Shown here in pieces: positions 9,376 to 18,204 of a stretch of 64,000 bases of DNA. The DNA comes from CAWCDJ01 sp963836015 (GTDB lineage: Bacteria > Acidobacteriota > Terriglobia > Bryobacterales > Bryobacteraceae). The DNA lies in NCBI GenBank assembly GCA_963836015.1, contig CAWIIF010000002.1:124001-188000 (forward strand). The letters run 5' to 3'. A program made the translations under genes and the position numbers. The notes under the pieces were generated by a model that worked only from the letters and a program-made list of their open reading frames with translations, had not been told where the DNA came from and did no database searches. Within the stretch, counting starts at the first letter, position 1. The number at the start of each line of letters is the position of its first letter.

Positions 9376-9957
9376 TCAGGCTGCGGTGAAGCTGACCTTT
9401 ACTTCTTCGAGCGCGCTCTGGTCGGCGGTGAAGAACGCCACCGGCTCGAAGTGGAACCAGCGGGCGAATTGATTGCCCGGGAAGCTTTGAATGCGGGCAT
9501 TATAATCGAGCGCATTCTGGTTGTAGAATTGCCGCGCGTAGGCCACCTTCTCTTCGGTGTCCTCCAGTTCCGACTGCAACTGGCCGAATCCGGCGGCGGC
9601 TTGCAGCTGGGGATAGTTCTCGGCGACGGCCATCAGCCGTCCGAGCGCCTGGGTGAGCGACTGATCGGCTGCCGCGGCGGCGGCCGGACCGGAGGCGGAT
9701 GCCAGCGCTCCGCGCGCCTGGGCCACTTCGGCGAACACCGCGTGTTCGTGATCGGCGTAGCCGCGGACGGTCTGCACCAGGTTCGGAATCAGGCTGGCGC
9801 GCCTCTTCAACTGAACTTCAATGCCGGACCACGCCTCGCGGGTTCGTATGCGGGAGCGCACCATCCCGTTGTACATAATCATCGCGCCGGCGGCGGCGCA
9901 CACCAGCAGCAGAAGCGGAATGAGGGCAGGCAAGAGCGCCAAGGCGTTCATCTCCAT
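9376..9957 (-). CDS. lemA: LemA family protein
   Basis: 193 aa. An N-terminal membrane segment (LLPALIPLLLLVCAAAGAMI) is followed by the LemA helical domain: VRSRIRTREAWSGIEVQLKRR, LIPNLVQTVRGYADHE, YNQNALDYNARIQSFPGN, and FFTADQSA near the end. The C-terminal part is presumably periplasmic. It is first gene of a two-gene operon with the M48 protease. A TTGACA at 10016-10021 on this strand may be the -35 element, but the -10 is weak. Confidence 0.88.
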   Translation of the reverse strand: MEMNALALLPALIPLLLLVCAAAGAMIMYNGMVRSRIRTREAWSGIEVQLKRRASLIPNLVQTVRGYADHEHAVFAEVAQARGALASASGPAAAAAADQSLTQALGRLMAVAENYPQLQAAAGFGQLQSELEDTEEKVAYARQFYNQNALDYNARIQSFPGNQFARWFHFEPVAFFTADQSALEEVKVSFTAA

Positions 9958-10053
9958 CGAACATCCTCGGCCCGTCGCGCAGCGGAGTCATTACTGAATA
10001 TGGTTAGGTACCGGTTGTCAACCCGTGATTCGCCCGATCGTGGAGTTACAATT

Positions 10054-10281
10054 TCACTCCGGCAAATCGGCCGAACCATCCAGCTCGGACAGCAGGCGCA
10101 GCGCCAGTGCCCGGCGGCCGGCGTCGAAATCGGATTTCGCATCCTCCGGGAGGTGGGCCGAGACCCAGGCTTTCAGAACTTCGGTCACCGGAAGGGCGAC
10201 CGATTCTTCGGCGCCCGGCTCGAACCGCAGCGGAATTTCGGAGCGCTGGATGGCGGCGATCAGTAACTCCTCGAACTTCAT
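10054..10281 (-). CDS. small unknown protein translationally coupled to thiD
   Basis: 75 aa (MKFEELLIAAIQRSE ... SELDGSADLPE), acidic and mostly helical by eye, with no signal peptide or cysteines. I do not recognise a family. Its ATG overlaps the thiD stop in an ATGA (10278-10281), and GGAGG lies five bases before it, so it is probably translated by coupling with ThiD. Whether it takes part in thiamine metabolism cannot be told. Confidence 0.6.
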   Translation of the reverse strand: MKFEELLIAAIQRSEIPLRFEPGAEESVALPVTEVLKAWVSAHLPEDAKSDFDAGRRALALRLLSELDGSADLPE

Positions 10282-11060
10282 CGAACCTCCGCGAAATGGT
10301 TGACCGGGCCGCAGCCCCGTCCGAGTCCCGGATTGGTGCGGATGGCATCCGCAATGTAATGCTTGGCGCGCCCCACGGCCTCGGCCAGCACCAACCCGGA
10401 TGCCAGTCCGGCGGTGATGGCGGCCGAGTAGGTGCATCCGGTGCCGTGCGTATGGCGTGTCTCGACGCGCGGGGCAGGGAAGTCGCGATACTCCGCGCCG
10501 TCGAAAAGCAGGTCCGTGGCGTCGCCCTCGAGATGCCCGCCTTTGATCAGCACGGCGCGCGGGCCCAGGGCGTGGATGCGCGCGGCGGCGCGGCGCATAT
10601 CGGCATGGTCGCGGACGGGCATCTCCGCCAGCGCTTCGGCCTCCGGCACGTTGGGGGTGACCAGCGCGGCATGCCGCAGCAGTTCGCCGCGAATCGCTTC
10701 GACGGCGCTCGCCGGCAGCAGCGGAAGGCCGTGCTTGCTGACCATGACCGGGTCGACCACCAAAGGGAAGGCGAACGACCGGGCCGCCTGCGCCACGGCG
10801 ATCACCATCGCGGCCGAGCCGAGCGCCCCCGTTTTGGCGGCGGCCGGAGGGATGTCTTCGAGCACCGCGTTCAACTGTTCGATCACCAGTTCCGGCGGCA
10901 TCACCTCGACGCGCGAAACCCGCACGCTGTTCTGCACCGTGAGCAGGGTGATCACGGCCTCCCCGTAGACGCCGAACTGGTGGAACGTCTTGAGGTCGGC
11001 CTGTATGCCCGCGCCGCCGCTCGGGTCCGATCCGGCGATGGTCAGGGCGACAGGCGGCAT
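10278..11060 (-). CDS. thiD: hydroxymethylpyrimidine/phosphomethylpyrimidine kinase
   Basis: 260 aa, normal length for ThiD. The ribokinase-fold signatures are LTIAGSDPSGGAGIQADLKT at the N-terminus (HMP-binding loop), VVDPVMVSKHG in the middle, VTPNVPEAEAL, and the anion-hole/catalytic motif THGTGCTYSAAI near the end. It phosphorylates HMP and HMP-P in thiamine pyrophosphate synthesis. No other thi gene and no TPP riboswitch is seen upstream; only 19 bases separate it from the NHL protein gene. The downstream small gene overlaps it. Confidence 0.92.
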   Translation of the reverse strand: MPPVALTIAGSDPSGGAGIQADLKTFHQFGVYGEAVITLLTVQNSVRVSRVEVMPPELVIEQLNAVLEDIPPAAAKTGALGSAAMVIAVAQAARSFAFPLVVDPVMVSKHGLPLLPASAVEAIRGELLRHAALVTPNVPEAEALAEMPVRDHADMRRAAARIHALGPRAVLIKGGHLEGDATDLLFDGAEYRDFPAPRVETRHTHGTGCTYSAAITAGLASGLVLAEAVGRAKHYIADAIRTNPGLGRGCGPVNHFAEVR

Positions 11061-11079
11061 TCCGTCCCAGAATAGCAGC

Positions 11080-13788
11080 CTAACGGATCCAGATCGTCAC
11101 GCTCGGCGAGACCGCCGCACCTACCTGCAACTCCACCGGAACCTGGCCGGGGGCCAGGAATCCGCCCGGAACACGGGCGTTGATCTGCAGCGTTCCCGCC
11201 AGCCCCGGAGCGCTTCCGGCGTAGAGGATCTCGGCCGGGATTCCTCCGATCGTCAGCTTCACCGGGAGCTTGGGATGCGGGTACGGGGCGGCGGCCGCCC
11301 GCCCGGAAACATTGGGGCCGTCGGTGAGACCCTCGCCGGTGGCGAAGAGCGTGACGATGGTGCCGCGCGGCGCCGGGGCCGCGGCCGAATTGCTGCCGGC
11401 ATCCTGGTTCAGGGCCAGCGGGAACAGCGCCGGGGCGTCGTCGACCACTCCGAGGTCGAGCGTGCCGGCGGATTTCGCTTGGAACAGAACCTCCACGCGG
11501 GTAGCTTGCTGTCCGGCGATGGTGTACGGGGCCTGAACGTTGATCTGTCCGGCCTGGGTGTAGAAGATGGGGGCCGGGATGCCGTCGAACCGCACTTCGG
11601 ATCCGCCCAACAGGTTCGGTAGTCCGCCGCTCGCGTCAAACGAAGCCGCCACGCCCGGCTCCGGCCCGAGGCCCGCGCCGTAGATCGTGAGGATTTCGCC
11701 GGGCGCGACGGCCCCCTGCCTCTGGCTGGCCGCGTTGACGGCCGAGAGCTTCGGCAGAGTCACCGGGTCCGGCACAGCTTCCGCCGCCTGCGGCACGAGC
11801 CGCCGGACGCGCTGATTGCCGGTGTCGGCGAAATAGAGATCGCCCGCGCCGTCGAGCACCATACCGCCGGGGTTGTTTACGGATGCCTCCTCGCCGGCGA
11901 TGGTGCGGATGAGGCCGTCGGGGGTCACCAGCCGTATGCGCTGGTTGGCACTGTCTGCAATGAAGATATCGCCGTTATCGTCTACCGCCACGCTGCGCGG
12001 CGTCTGGAGCCGCGCGGCGATGGCGGCTCCTCCGTCTCCCGAGAACCCGGATTCGCCCGTGCCGGCCACCGTGGAGATCGTTCCGCCGGGCGCAACCTTG
12101 CGGATGCGATGGCTGAGGGTGTCGGCGATGAACAGGCTGCCGGCTGAATCGAGCGTGCAGCTGGTGGGTTGGTTGAGCTGTGCGTAGCGGGCCTGGCCGC
12201 CGTCGCCGGCATCCCCCGGAGCGCCGTTGCCGGCTGCGGTCTCGACCAGGGTTCCGCTGGCGTAGCGCAGGATCCGGTTGTTGGCGGTGTCCACGATGAA
12301 CAGGACGCCGGCGCGGTCGAAGCAAACGCCCCGCGGCCCGCGCAACTGCATCTCGAGCGGAGGCACGGCATCCTGCCCGGTGCCCGATTTCCCGGTGCCT
12401 GCGATGGTCGTGATCCACCCGCCGGGCGAAACCTGCCGGATGCGGTGGTTATAGCTGTCGGCGATCGCGACGTTGCCCCACGGATCGACCGCGACCCCCA
12501 TGGGGAAGTTGAGCGGCGCGGCGGTCGCGGGACCGCCGTCGCCTCCGTCCCCCGCCGCTCCGATGCCTGCCAGGGTGACGATCGTGCCGTTGGGCTGCAC
12601 CTGCCGGACTCGCTGGGTTCCGGTGTCGGCGATGTAGAGGTTGCCGGCTCCGTCCAGCGCGATCGCCGACGGTTGGTTCAGGATTGCGGCGGAAGCCGGT
12701 CCGCCGTCGCCCAGCGCATGAGCGAATCCATCGCCCGCGACCGTGCGGATCTGGCCGCTCGCGTCCACGAAACGCACGCGCGCTCCATCGGCGATGTAGA
12801 CGCCCCCGTTAGGGGACGCGGCGAGGTCGCGCGGCTGGGTGAGCTGCGCCTTGGTAGCGTCGCCGCCGTCGCCCGCATATCCCTGTGCGGCGCTGCCCGC
12901 GAAATCGACCCAGGACCCGGCCGGCGTATAAGCGCGCACCAGGAAGCTGCTGTCGGCGACATACAGAGTGCCGGCCATGTCCACGGCCACCGCGATCGGC
13001 GTGATGAGAGAGGTTGCCGGCACGCCGCCCAGGGCGGTCACGATCACTCCCTTGGCGACTTTGCGGATACGGTTGTTCTGGGAATCGGCGATGTACAGTG
13101 CGCCATCGCGATCCACCGCCAGCCCGGCGGGGTATCCGAGCTGGGCCGCGGATGGCGGCCCGCCATCGCCGCGGAAGCCCGCGATACCGGTTCCCACCAC
13201 AGTCGAGATCCGGCCGTCGGAGGCCACCCGGCGCACTCGGTGGCCGGAGAACTCCGCAATGTAGAGGTTGCCGGAGGAATCCACCGCGACATTCCGGGGA
13301 GTTTGCAGGCCAGCCTCCGCGGCCATGCCGCCATCGCCCGAAAATACCGCCGCACCGGTTCCGGCAACCGTTGAAATGGTGCCGTCGGGTGCGATCCTGC
13401 GCACACGGTTGTTCCCCAGGTCGGCAATGTAAACATAACCGGCGTAGTCCACCGCGATGCCGTAGGGCAGGTTCAGCCGGGCTGCGGAGGCAGCTCCGCC
13501 GTCGCCCGAGAATCCGGCTTCTCCGGTGCCGGCGATGGTGGCGATAATGCCGGCGGTGGAGATCTTGCGGATGCGGTGGTGATCGGTGTCGGCGATATAG
13601 AGGTTGCCCCAGCGATCGGCCGCCACTCCCTGGATGGCGCCGATCTGCGCCATGGCCGCGGGTCCGCCGTCGCCCAGGCCGGCGCTTCCGGCTACCGTCT
13701 CGATGCGGTAGACCACCCCGGAAGGCGGCGCGCCGCCAGCGGCGGTACCGAAAGCCAGGATCAGAGTAAGACAAAAACCCCTGTTCAT
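11080..13788 (-). CDS. exported NHL-repeat beta-propeller protein with Solibacter C-terminal domain
   Basis: About 902 aa. The ATG at 13788 gives a signal peptide (MNRGFCLTLILAFGTAAGG); an upstream ATG at 13866 would put 26 extra residues before it. Residues about 25-650 hold repeats of about 56 aa, each with G-(N/D)-(L/I)-YIAD-x-x-N/H-RIRK-type strands, a TVAGTG turn and a GDGG motif, which occurs nine times plus two degenerate copies. This is enough for about two six-bladed NHL propellers. The last ~220 aa match the TIGR03437 type (NAASQRQGAVAPGEILTIYG ... QINVQAPY ... VTLFATGEGLTDG ... ILYAGSAPGLAGTLQIN). Likely extracellular binding or structural role; function unknown. Divergent from the matrixin gene across 72 bp. 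Confidence 0.85.
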   Translation of the reverse strand: MNRGFCLTLILAFGTAAGGAPPSGVVYRIETVAGSAGLGDGGPAAMAQIGAIQGVAADRWGNLYIADTDHHRIRKISTAGIIATIAGTGEAGFSGDGGAASAARLNLPYGIAVDYAGYVYIADLGNNRVRRIAPDGTISTVAGTGAAVFSGDGGMAAEAGLQTPRNVAVDSSGNLYIAEFSGHRVRRVASDGRISTVVGTGIAGFRGDGGPPSAAQLGYPAGLAVDRDGALYIADSQNNRIRKVAKGVIVTALGGVPATSLITPIAVAVDMAGTLYVADSSFLVRAYTPAGSWVDFAGSAAQGYAGDGGDATKAQLTQPRDLAASPNGGVYIADGARVRFVDASGQIRTVAGDGFAHALGDGGPASAAILNQPSAIALDGAGNLYIADTGTQRVRQVQPNGTIVTLAGIGAAGDGGDGGPATAAPLNFPMGVAVDPWGNVAIADSYNHRIRQVSPGGWITTIAGTGKSGTGQDAVPPLEMQLRGPRGVCFDRAGVLFIVDTANNRILRYASGTLVETAAGNGAPGDAGDGGQARYAQLNQPTSCTLDSAGSLFIADTLSHRIRKVAPGGTISTVAGTGESGFSGDGGAAIAARLQTPRSVAVDDNGDIFIADSANQRIRLVTPDGLIRTIAGEEASVNNPGGMVLDGAGDLYFADTGNQRVRRLVPQAAEAVPDPVTLPKLSAVNAASQRQGAVAPGEILTIYGAGLGPEPGVAASFDASGGLPNLLGGSEVRFDGIPAPIFYTQAGQINVQAPYTIAGQQATRVEVLFQAKSAGTLDLGVVDDAPALFPLALNQDAGSNSAAAPAPRGTIVTLFATGEGLTDGPNVSGRAAAAPYPHPKLPVKLTIGGIPAEILYAGSAPGLAGTLQINARVPGGFLAPGQVPVELQVGAAVSPSVTIWIR

Positions 13789-13860
13789 CGGTGTGAAATT
13801 CCTAGTGTCCCGGGCTGGAAAAAATCTCACCCTCCACGAAAAGAAAAGCAGAGCAAAAAT

Positions 13861-15468
13861 ATGCAACTGGTGCGGCTGGCTTTATTGGCCGGGGTGGCGC
13901 TTGCGACGTGTGCCCCGGCTCAGGAAGCGATCCGATTGAAGACCCGCACGCTGGTTCCGCGGCCGGCAGCATCGCCGCTGCGCGGCCGGATGGCGGAACG
14001 AACCCATCTTCTGGTCCAGTTCCGCTCCTATCCGGGCCGGGACGTGCGGGAGACCCTCGCCCGTCGAGGTATCGTCGTGGTCGGGTACGTGCCTGATAAC
14101 GCCTTGATGATTTCAGCCGTTCGCGGCGCCGACCTGAGTGGCCTGGAAGTCAACTGGGCCGGCCCTCTCGAAGCGGCCGACAAGCTGAGTCCCCGGTTGG
14201 CGGCGAACTCCGCTCCGGCCTACGTAGTGATCTTCCACAGCGATGTGGATATGGCCGGGGCCCGAAACCTGGTGCTGGCGCTGGGCCTCGACGTGATTGA
14301 GAACCCGTACCTGCTTCCGCACCACCTCCTGGTCTCGGGCAGCTACTCGCAACTCGCCAGGCTGGCGGCTTCGGATGCCGTGGCCTACATCCTGCCGGCC
14401 TCGGTCGACCTGCTGACCGGAGCCCCGGTGCAGGGGTGCGGCGGTGCGCTGGCCGAAGCCGGGCCCATCGCGGACTACGCCCTGGTCAGTGCCGGGTGGG
14501 CCAAGGACTCCTCCGGGGTGGTGGCTCTCCAGTATTACGTTCAGTCCCTCACCGAGAAGATGGACGAGGCGACCGTGCGCGGGGAGATCGATCGGGCGTT
14601 GCGGGAATGGCAGAAGTACGCCCCCATCCGCCTCACGGCGGGGCAGGCTGCCGATACTGCGCGGACTATTGCGATCCGCTTCGCGCGGGGCGCCCACGGC
14701 GACAGCTACCCCTTCGACGGCCCGGGGGGAATCCTGGGCCACACCTATTACCCGGCGCCGCCCAACAGCGAGCCGGTTGCCGGCGATATGCATCTGGACG
14801 CGGACGAGGCATGGGCGGCGGGAACGGCCGTGGATCTGTATTCCGTGGTGCTGCACGAGGCCGGGCACGCGCTCGGCCTGGGGCACTCGGACGTGCCCGG
14901 GGCGGTGATGTACCCGTACTACCGGCAGGCCAGCGGATTGACCGCGGACGATGTCGCCGGAATCCAGGCGCTTTACGGAAGTGGCGGGGCGCCGGCCGCG
15001 GATCCCGGGACTCCGGCGCTGCCGCCTCCGGATCCGTCCACCCCGAGCGAGCCGGCTACCCCGACGCTGCCGCCTCCGACTCCGACCACACCCACGGAGC
15101 CGGCCGAGCCGACGCTGCCGCCCCCGACCACACCCACGCCGTCGACGCCGACGACTCCCACGGCTCCGGGCACCCCTTCCGCGCCGTCCTCCGACCGGAC
15201 GCCGCCGTCGCTGGCGATCGTCTCGCCCGCAACTACGATCGTCTCGACCTACTCGGTCTCCCTCACCATCAGCGGAACCGCATCCGACGATGTGGGCGTA
15301 ACGGCAGTGAAGTGGAGCACCTCCAACGGAGATTCGGGAGCCGCATCCGGGACGAAGAACTGGACGGCCGCAGTTCCGCTACTGGTGGGCACCAATGTGG
15401 TGACCGTGCGGGCTTATGACGCGGCTGGGAACTCCTCCTGGCGTGCGGTGACGGTGGTCCGACACTGA
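13861..15468 (+). CDS. secreted matrixin-like (M10) metalloprotease with Pro/Thr-rich stalk and Ig-like domain
   Basis: About 535 aa. The ATG at 13861 begins a signal peptide (MQLVRLALLAGVALATCAPAQ). A prodomain-like region of about 180 aa is followed by the metzincin zinc motif HEAGHALGLGHSD (residues 332 onward) and a Met-turn-like VMYPYY. From about residue 380 to 440 comes a low-complexity stalk in which TLPPP-type units alternate with TPTTP and EPA/EPT units. The last ~95 aa form a bacterial Ig-like domain (PPSLAIVSP ... TASDDVGVTAVKW ... VTVRAYDAAGNSS). It likely acts outside the cell on a protein substrate, with the stalk as spacer. Confidence 0.88.
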   Translation: MQLVRLALLAGVALATCAPAQEAIRLKTRTLVPRPAASPLRGRMAERTHLLVQFRSYPGRDVRETLARRGIVVVGYVPDNALMISAVRGADLSGLEVNWAGPLEAADKLSPRLAANSAPAYVVIFHSDVDMAGARNLVLALGLDVIENPYLLPHHLLVSGSYSQLARLAASDAVAYILPASVDLLTGAPVQGCGGALAEAGPIADYALVSAGWAKDSSGVVALQYYVQSLTEKMDEATVRGEIDRALREWQKYAPIRLTAGQAADTARTIAIRFARGAHGDSYPFDGPGGILGHTYYPAPPNSEPVAGDMHLDADEAWAAGTAVDLYSVVLHEAGHALGLGHSDVPGAVMYPYYRQASGLTADDVAGIQALYGSGGAPAADPGTPALPPPDPSTPSEPATPTLPPPTPTTPTEPAEPTLPPPTTPTPSTPTTPTAPGTPSAPSSDRTPPSLAIVSPATTIVSTYSVSLTISGTASDDVGVTAVKWSTSNGDSGAASGTKNWTAAVPLLVGTNVVTVRAYDAAGNSSWRAVTVVRH

Positions 15469-15539
15469 GTTTGTCGAGTTTTCTTTCCTATGAGGCTCGT
15501 GTTTTTCCGTACTGTGCCGATAGATCTTATGAGCCGCTT

Positions 15540-16343
15540 ATGGACCGGTACCAGCGCACTTACACGAGTCAATCCGATGTTGAGCCTCGCTGCAGGCATT
15601 TAGGTCCAGGTCGTTTGCAGTCGGAGATCGATGAGCAACGCGGATCGTGCGGGCCGAAGCATCCGCCCGATTACGAGATCGATGAGACCGAAGAGATCCT
15701 GTTCGCCCTGGCTCAGGCAGTCGAACAACGGGATACCCAGACAGCCGGGCACTGCGAGCGGCTGGCGTTGATCGGTGTCAGCCTGGGCTTCGCAATGGGG
15801 CTGGAACTGGCCAGTCTGTTGGCGCTCTATCGGGGAGGGTACCTGCACGATGTGGGCAAGGTAGGGATTCCGGATTCGATCCTGTTCAAGCCGGGAAAGC
15901 TCACGGCTTCGGAATGGGTCGTCATGCGGAGCCATTGCACCCGCGGCGAGGAAATCTGCCGGCACATGAAATCGCTGGCGCCGGTGCTGCCGATCATCCG
16001 CCACCATCATGAACGCTGGGACGGCACCGGCTACCCGGACGGCCTGGCGGGGGAGCAGATTCCCTTGCTGGCCCGAATCATGCAAATTGCGGATATCTAT
16101 GACGCCCTGATCAGCCCGCGTCCTTATAAGCCGGCCTTCAGTCCGGACGAAGCGCTCCGGTTGATCGGCGACGAGACCAGCCGCGGCTGGCGCGATCCCG
16201 AACTTGTCAGTCTGTTCTTCAAGCTGCATCCCGACGTGATCTCGAAAATCGGGGAGTACTCGGCCTCACGCGACCACAGTCTGCAGGCCATGGGCACGTC
16301 GATCGCGGGGCTGGAACAGTTTCTCGGTTTTGCGCAGGCGTAA
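15540..16343 (+). CDS. HD-GYP domain protein (probable cyclic di-GMP phosphodiesterase)
   Basis: 267 aa from the ATG at 15540; a TTG at 15471 would add 23 residues and no good ribosome binding site decides between them. The HD-GYP domain spans about residues 45-240: the early His in TAGHCERLA, the HD dyad in YLHDVGKVGIPDSIL, MRSHCTRGEEIC, HHHERWDGTGYPDGLAGEQIP (the HHExxDGxGYP signature) and ADIYDALIS. All expected metal ligands appear present, so it is probably active on cyclic di-GMP. There is no receiver or sensor domain. The ~45-residue N-terminus has no recognised domain. Confidence 0.85.
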   Translation: MDRYQRTYTSQSDVEPRCRHLGPGRLQSEIDEQRGSCGPKHPPDYEIDETEEILFALAQAVEQRDTQTAGHCERLALIGVSLGFAMGLELASLLALYRGGYLHDVGKVGIPDSILFKPGKLTASEWVVMRSHCTRGEEICRHMKSLAPVLPIIRHHHERWDGTGYPDGLAGEQIPLLARIMQIADIYDALISPRPYKPAFSPDEALRLIGDETSRGWRDPELVSLFFKLHPDVISKIGEYSASRDHSLQAMGTSIAGLEQFLGFAQA

Positions 16344-16352
16344 CGCCGATCT

Positions 16353-17168
16353 CTAGTGGTAGTTCTTTTCGCCGGCCTCGATCCGCACGTCGAGACGATT
16401 CTCTTTGGGGGGCAGCGGGCAGGTGGCGTACGGCGAAAATGCGCAGGGCGGGTTGTAGGCCTTGTTGAAATCGAGGACCACGCGGCCGTTCTCGGGCAGC
16501 GCCGAATAGAAAAAGCGTCCGGCGCCGTAGGTTTCCTTCCCGCTGGTCAGGTCGCGGAAGATATAGAACAGCTCTTTCGCGCCGGGCTCTTCGAAGATCG
16601 GATAGAGCCGGTATTCGCGGCCGTGGATTTGGAACACCGCGTAGCCGGGGCAGTCGTCTTCCTCGGTTTGGCCGATGATGTTCAGGATCGGGATCTTGTG
16701 CGGCTCCGGCACAAACCGGGCCGTGACGCGCCACGATTCATCAACCGGATAGGATTCGATGCCGTGAAAATTGCGGCGATATTCACTCTCGGGATCCCGT
16801 ACACGAATCGCGTACTTTCCGGCCCTCCGGATGACTTGCAGGTTGAGCCGCCCGACATGGATGCGGTCGTCGGAATCGTGCGCGACCTTGCGCGTGGCGC
16901 CCTCCATCGTGACGCTCACTCCATCGTTCTGTAGTTGGAATGAACCCGCATGGGCAGGTCCGTCGGGCAGAACGATATCGTTGGCAGCATCGCGGCCGAA
17001 GCGGTTGGGGCCGTCGTGCAGCCAGTAGAGCCCGGCCAGGCTGAGCCATCCGCCGTCGGCCTTGAGGGCTGCCTCACGCGCGCGGCGCCACGCCGCGATT
17101 TCCGAGGGATAGTCCGCTGCCGAAACCATGCTTACACCGATGATCAGAAGGATTGCCGCACGGATCAT
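16353..17168 (-). CDS. DUF1684 domain exported protein
   Basis: 271 aa with a signal peptide (MIRAAILLIIGVSMVSA). The DUF1684 pattern is complete: WRRAREAALKADGGWLSLAG near the N-terminus, FGRDAANDIVLPDG, DSDDRIHVGRLNLQVIRR, and the C-terminal block RFFYSALPENGRVVLDFNKA then YNPPCAFSPYATCPLPPKEN. The family has no established activity. Its start overlaps the zapA stop by four bases (17165-17168), so it is the last gene of the rpmI-rplT-zapB-zapA group. Confidence 0.85.
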   Translation of the reverse strand: MIRAAILLIIGVSMVSAADYPSEIAAWRRAREAALKADGGWLSLAGLYWLHDGPNRFGRDAANDIVLPDGPAHAGSFQLQNDGVSVTMEGATRKVAHDSDDRIHVGRLNLQVIRRAGKYAIRVRDPESEYRRNFHGIESYPVDESWRVTARFVPEPHKIPILNIIGQTEEDDCPGYAVFQIHGREYRLYPIFEEPGAKELFYIFRDLTSGKETYGAGRFFYSALPENGRVVLDFNKAYNPPCAFSPYATCPLPPKENRLDVRIEAGEKNYH

Positions 17169-17485
17169 TTAGCCGGGTCTCCGGCTGATTCGATCAATTG
17201 CTCCAGCAGGCCCGCGAACTCCTCCGACTTGCGGTCCACCCGGGCCTTCAACTGGTTGAGGTCGCGCTCGAGAAGGCGCAGTTTGTCGGCCAGGTGCAGG
17301 CAGGCCAGCACCGCAATGCGGGTGGAATCGGCGTTGGGGGCTTTGGCCGCGATGGAAAGCATCAACTCATCGACGCTGGCGGCGACCTCTTCGACTTCGC
17401 GCGGATCCCCGCTGGCCAGCAGCGTATACGGCCGGCTCAGGATCGTGACGCGAACTTGCTGCTTGTCGGGCGTGCTGCTTTCCAC
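17165..17485 (-). CDS. zapA: cell division protein ZapA
   Basis: 106 aa, typical ZapA length. N-terminal RVTILSRPYTLLASGDPREVEEVAASVDELM matches the ZapA globular head (strand, Y-L, helix). IAVLACLHLADKLRLLERDLNQLK begins the long C-terminal coiled coil. ZapA binds FtsZ filaments and stabilises the Z ring. A coiled-coil ZapB-like protein is encoded 23 bp upstream. Together they are likely partners (inference from context and length). Confidence 0.85.
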   Translation of the reverse strand: MESSTPDKQQVRVTILSRPYTLLASGDPREVEEVAASVDELMLSIAAKAPNADSTRIAVLACLHLADKLRLLERDLNQLKARVDRKSEEFAGLLEQLIESAGDPAK

Positions 17486-17508
17486 CGGTTCTTTCCGGGA
17501 GCGCCCTT

Positions 17509-17751
17509 CTAGCTGGCGCTCAACTGATCGATTTGCCCCAGCAGTTTCTCGATGCGGGAACGGACCTGTTTCCGCTCCGCCTGGAGCGTTTTGACCTCGT
17601 CGGCGAGGCGCGCTGCTTCGGCTTTCGCGGCGGCCGCCTCTTCGACGGCGGTTTCCTTTTCCCGGCGCAGCCGGCTCACCAATTGCACCGCCTGCTGGAT
17701 GCGTTCTTCCAAACTGCCGAGGGAATCGATTTCCTGTTCCGCGGGACTCAT
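17509..17751 (-). CDS. ZapB-like short coiled-coil protein
   Basis: 80 aa from ATG 17751 (a start at 17817 would overlap rplT). From about residue 10 the sequence is one charged heptad pattern: LEERIQQAVQLVSRLRREKE, AAAKAEAARLADEVKTLQAE, RKQVRSRIEKLLGQIDQL. This resembles ZapB-type division coils, and it sits directly before zapA and 7 bases after rplT. Sequence identity to true ZapB cannot be judged, as coiled coils converge. Confidence 0.6.
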   Translation of the reverse strand: MSPAEQEIDSLGSLEERIQQAVQLVSRLRREKETAVEEAAAAKAEAARLADEVKTLQAERKQVRSRIEKLLGQIDQLSAS

Positions 17752-17758
17752 ACCAGGC

Positions 17759-18121
17759 TCACGCTTTCTCGAGGGCGGCCTTGGCCGATTCCACCAGCTG
17801 GCGGAACGCGGCGTCATCGTGCAGCGCGACGTCGGCCAGAACCTTGCGGTTCAGGTCGAGTCCGGCGGCCTTCAATCCATGCACGAACATGCTGTAGGAA
17901 ATGCCGGCCTCGCGGCAGGCAGCGTTGATGCGCACAATCCACAAGGCGCGGAAATCGCGTTTCTTGTTCTTGCGGCCGACGTAGGCGAACTTCAGCCCGC
18001 GTTCCACGGCTTCCTGCGCCGCACGGTACAGCTTGCTCTTGGTTAGAAAATAACCAGACGCTTGATGCAGCGTCTTTTTCCGGGAGGCCCGGCGGTGGGT
18101 TCCACGTTTAACTCTGGGCAC
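17759..18121 (-). CDS. rplT: 50S ribosomal protein L20
   Basis: 120 aa. Clear L20: MPRVKRGTHRRASRKKTLHQ, a basic N-terminal extension, then GYFLTKSKLYRAAQEAVERG, YVGRKNKKRDFRALWIVRIN and SYSMFVHGLKAAGLDLNRKV with LADVALHD. It binds 23S rRNA early in 50S assembly. It follows rpmI by 83 bp. In the usual order pheS and pheT follow, but here a ZapB-like gene and zapA do. Confidence 0.97.
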   Translation of the reverse strand: MPRVKRGTHRRASRKKTLHQASGYFLTKSKLYRAAQEAVERGLKFAYVGRKNKKRDFRALWIVRINAACREAGISYSMFVHGLKAAGLDLNRKVLADVALHDDAAFRQLVESAKAALEKA

Positions 18122-18204
18122 GTTTCATCTCCTTAGAAATCATTTGAACGATTGGCGGTTCGGGCACGTGCCACGCGCTCCGGCCGCGCAATGCCGCTCA
18201 CCCT

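Noticed and set aside
15001..15170. The repetitive Pro/Thr coding stretch as a CRISPR-like or satellite repeat.
   Set aside because: The repeats are in frame, short and irregular, and encode a protein stalk.
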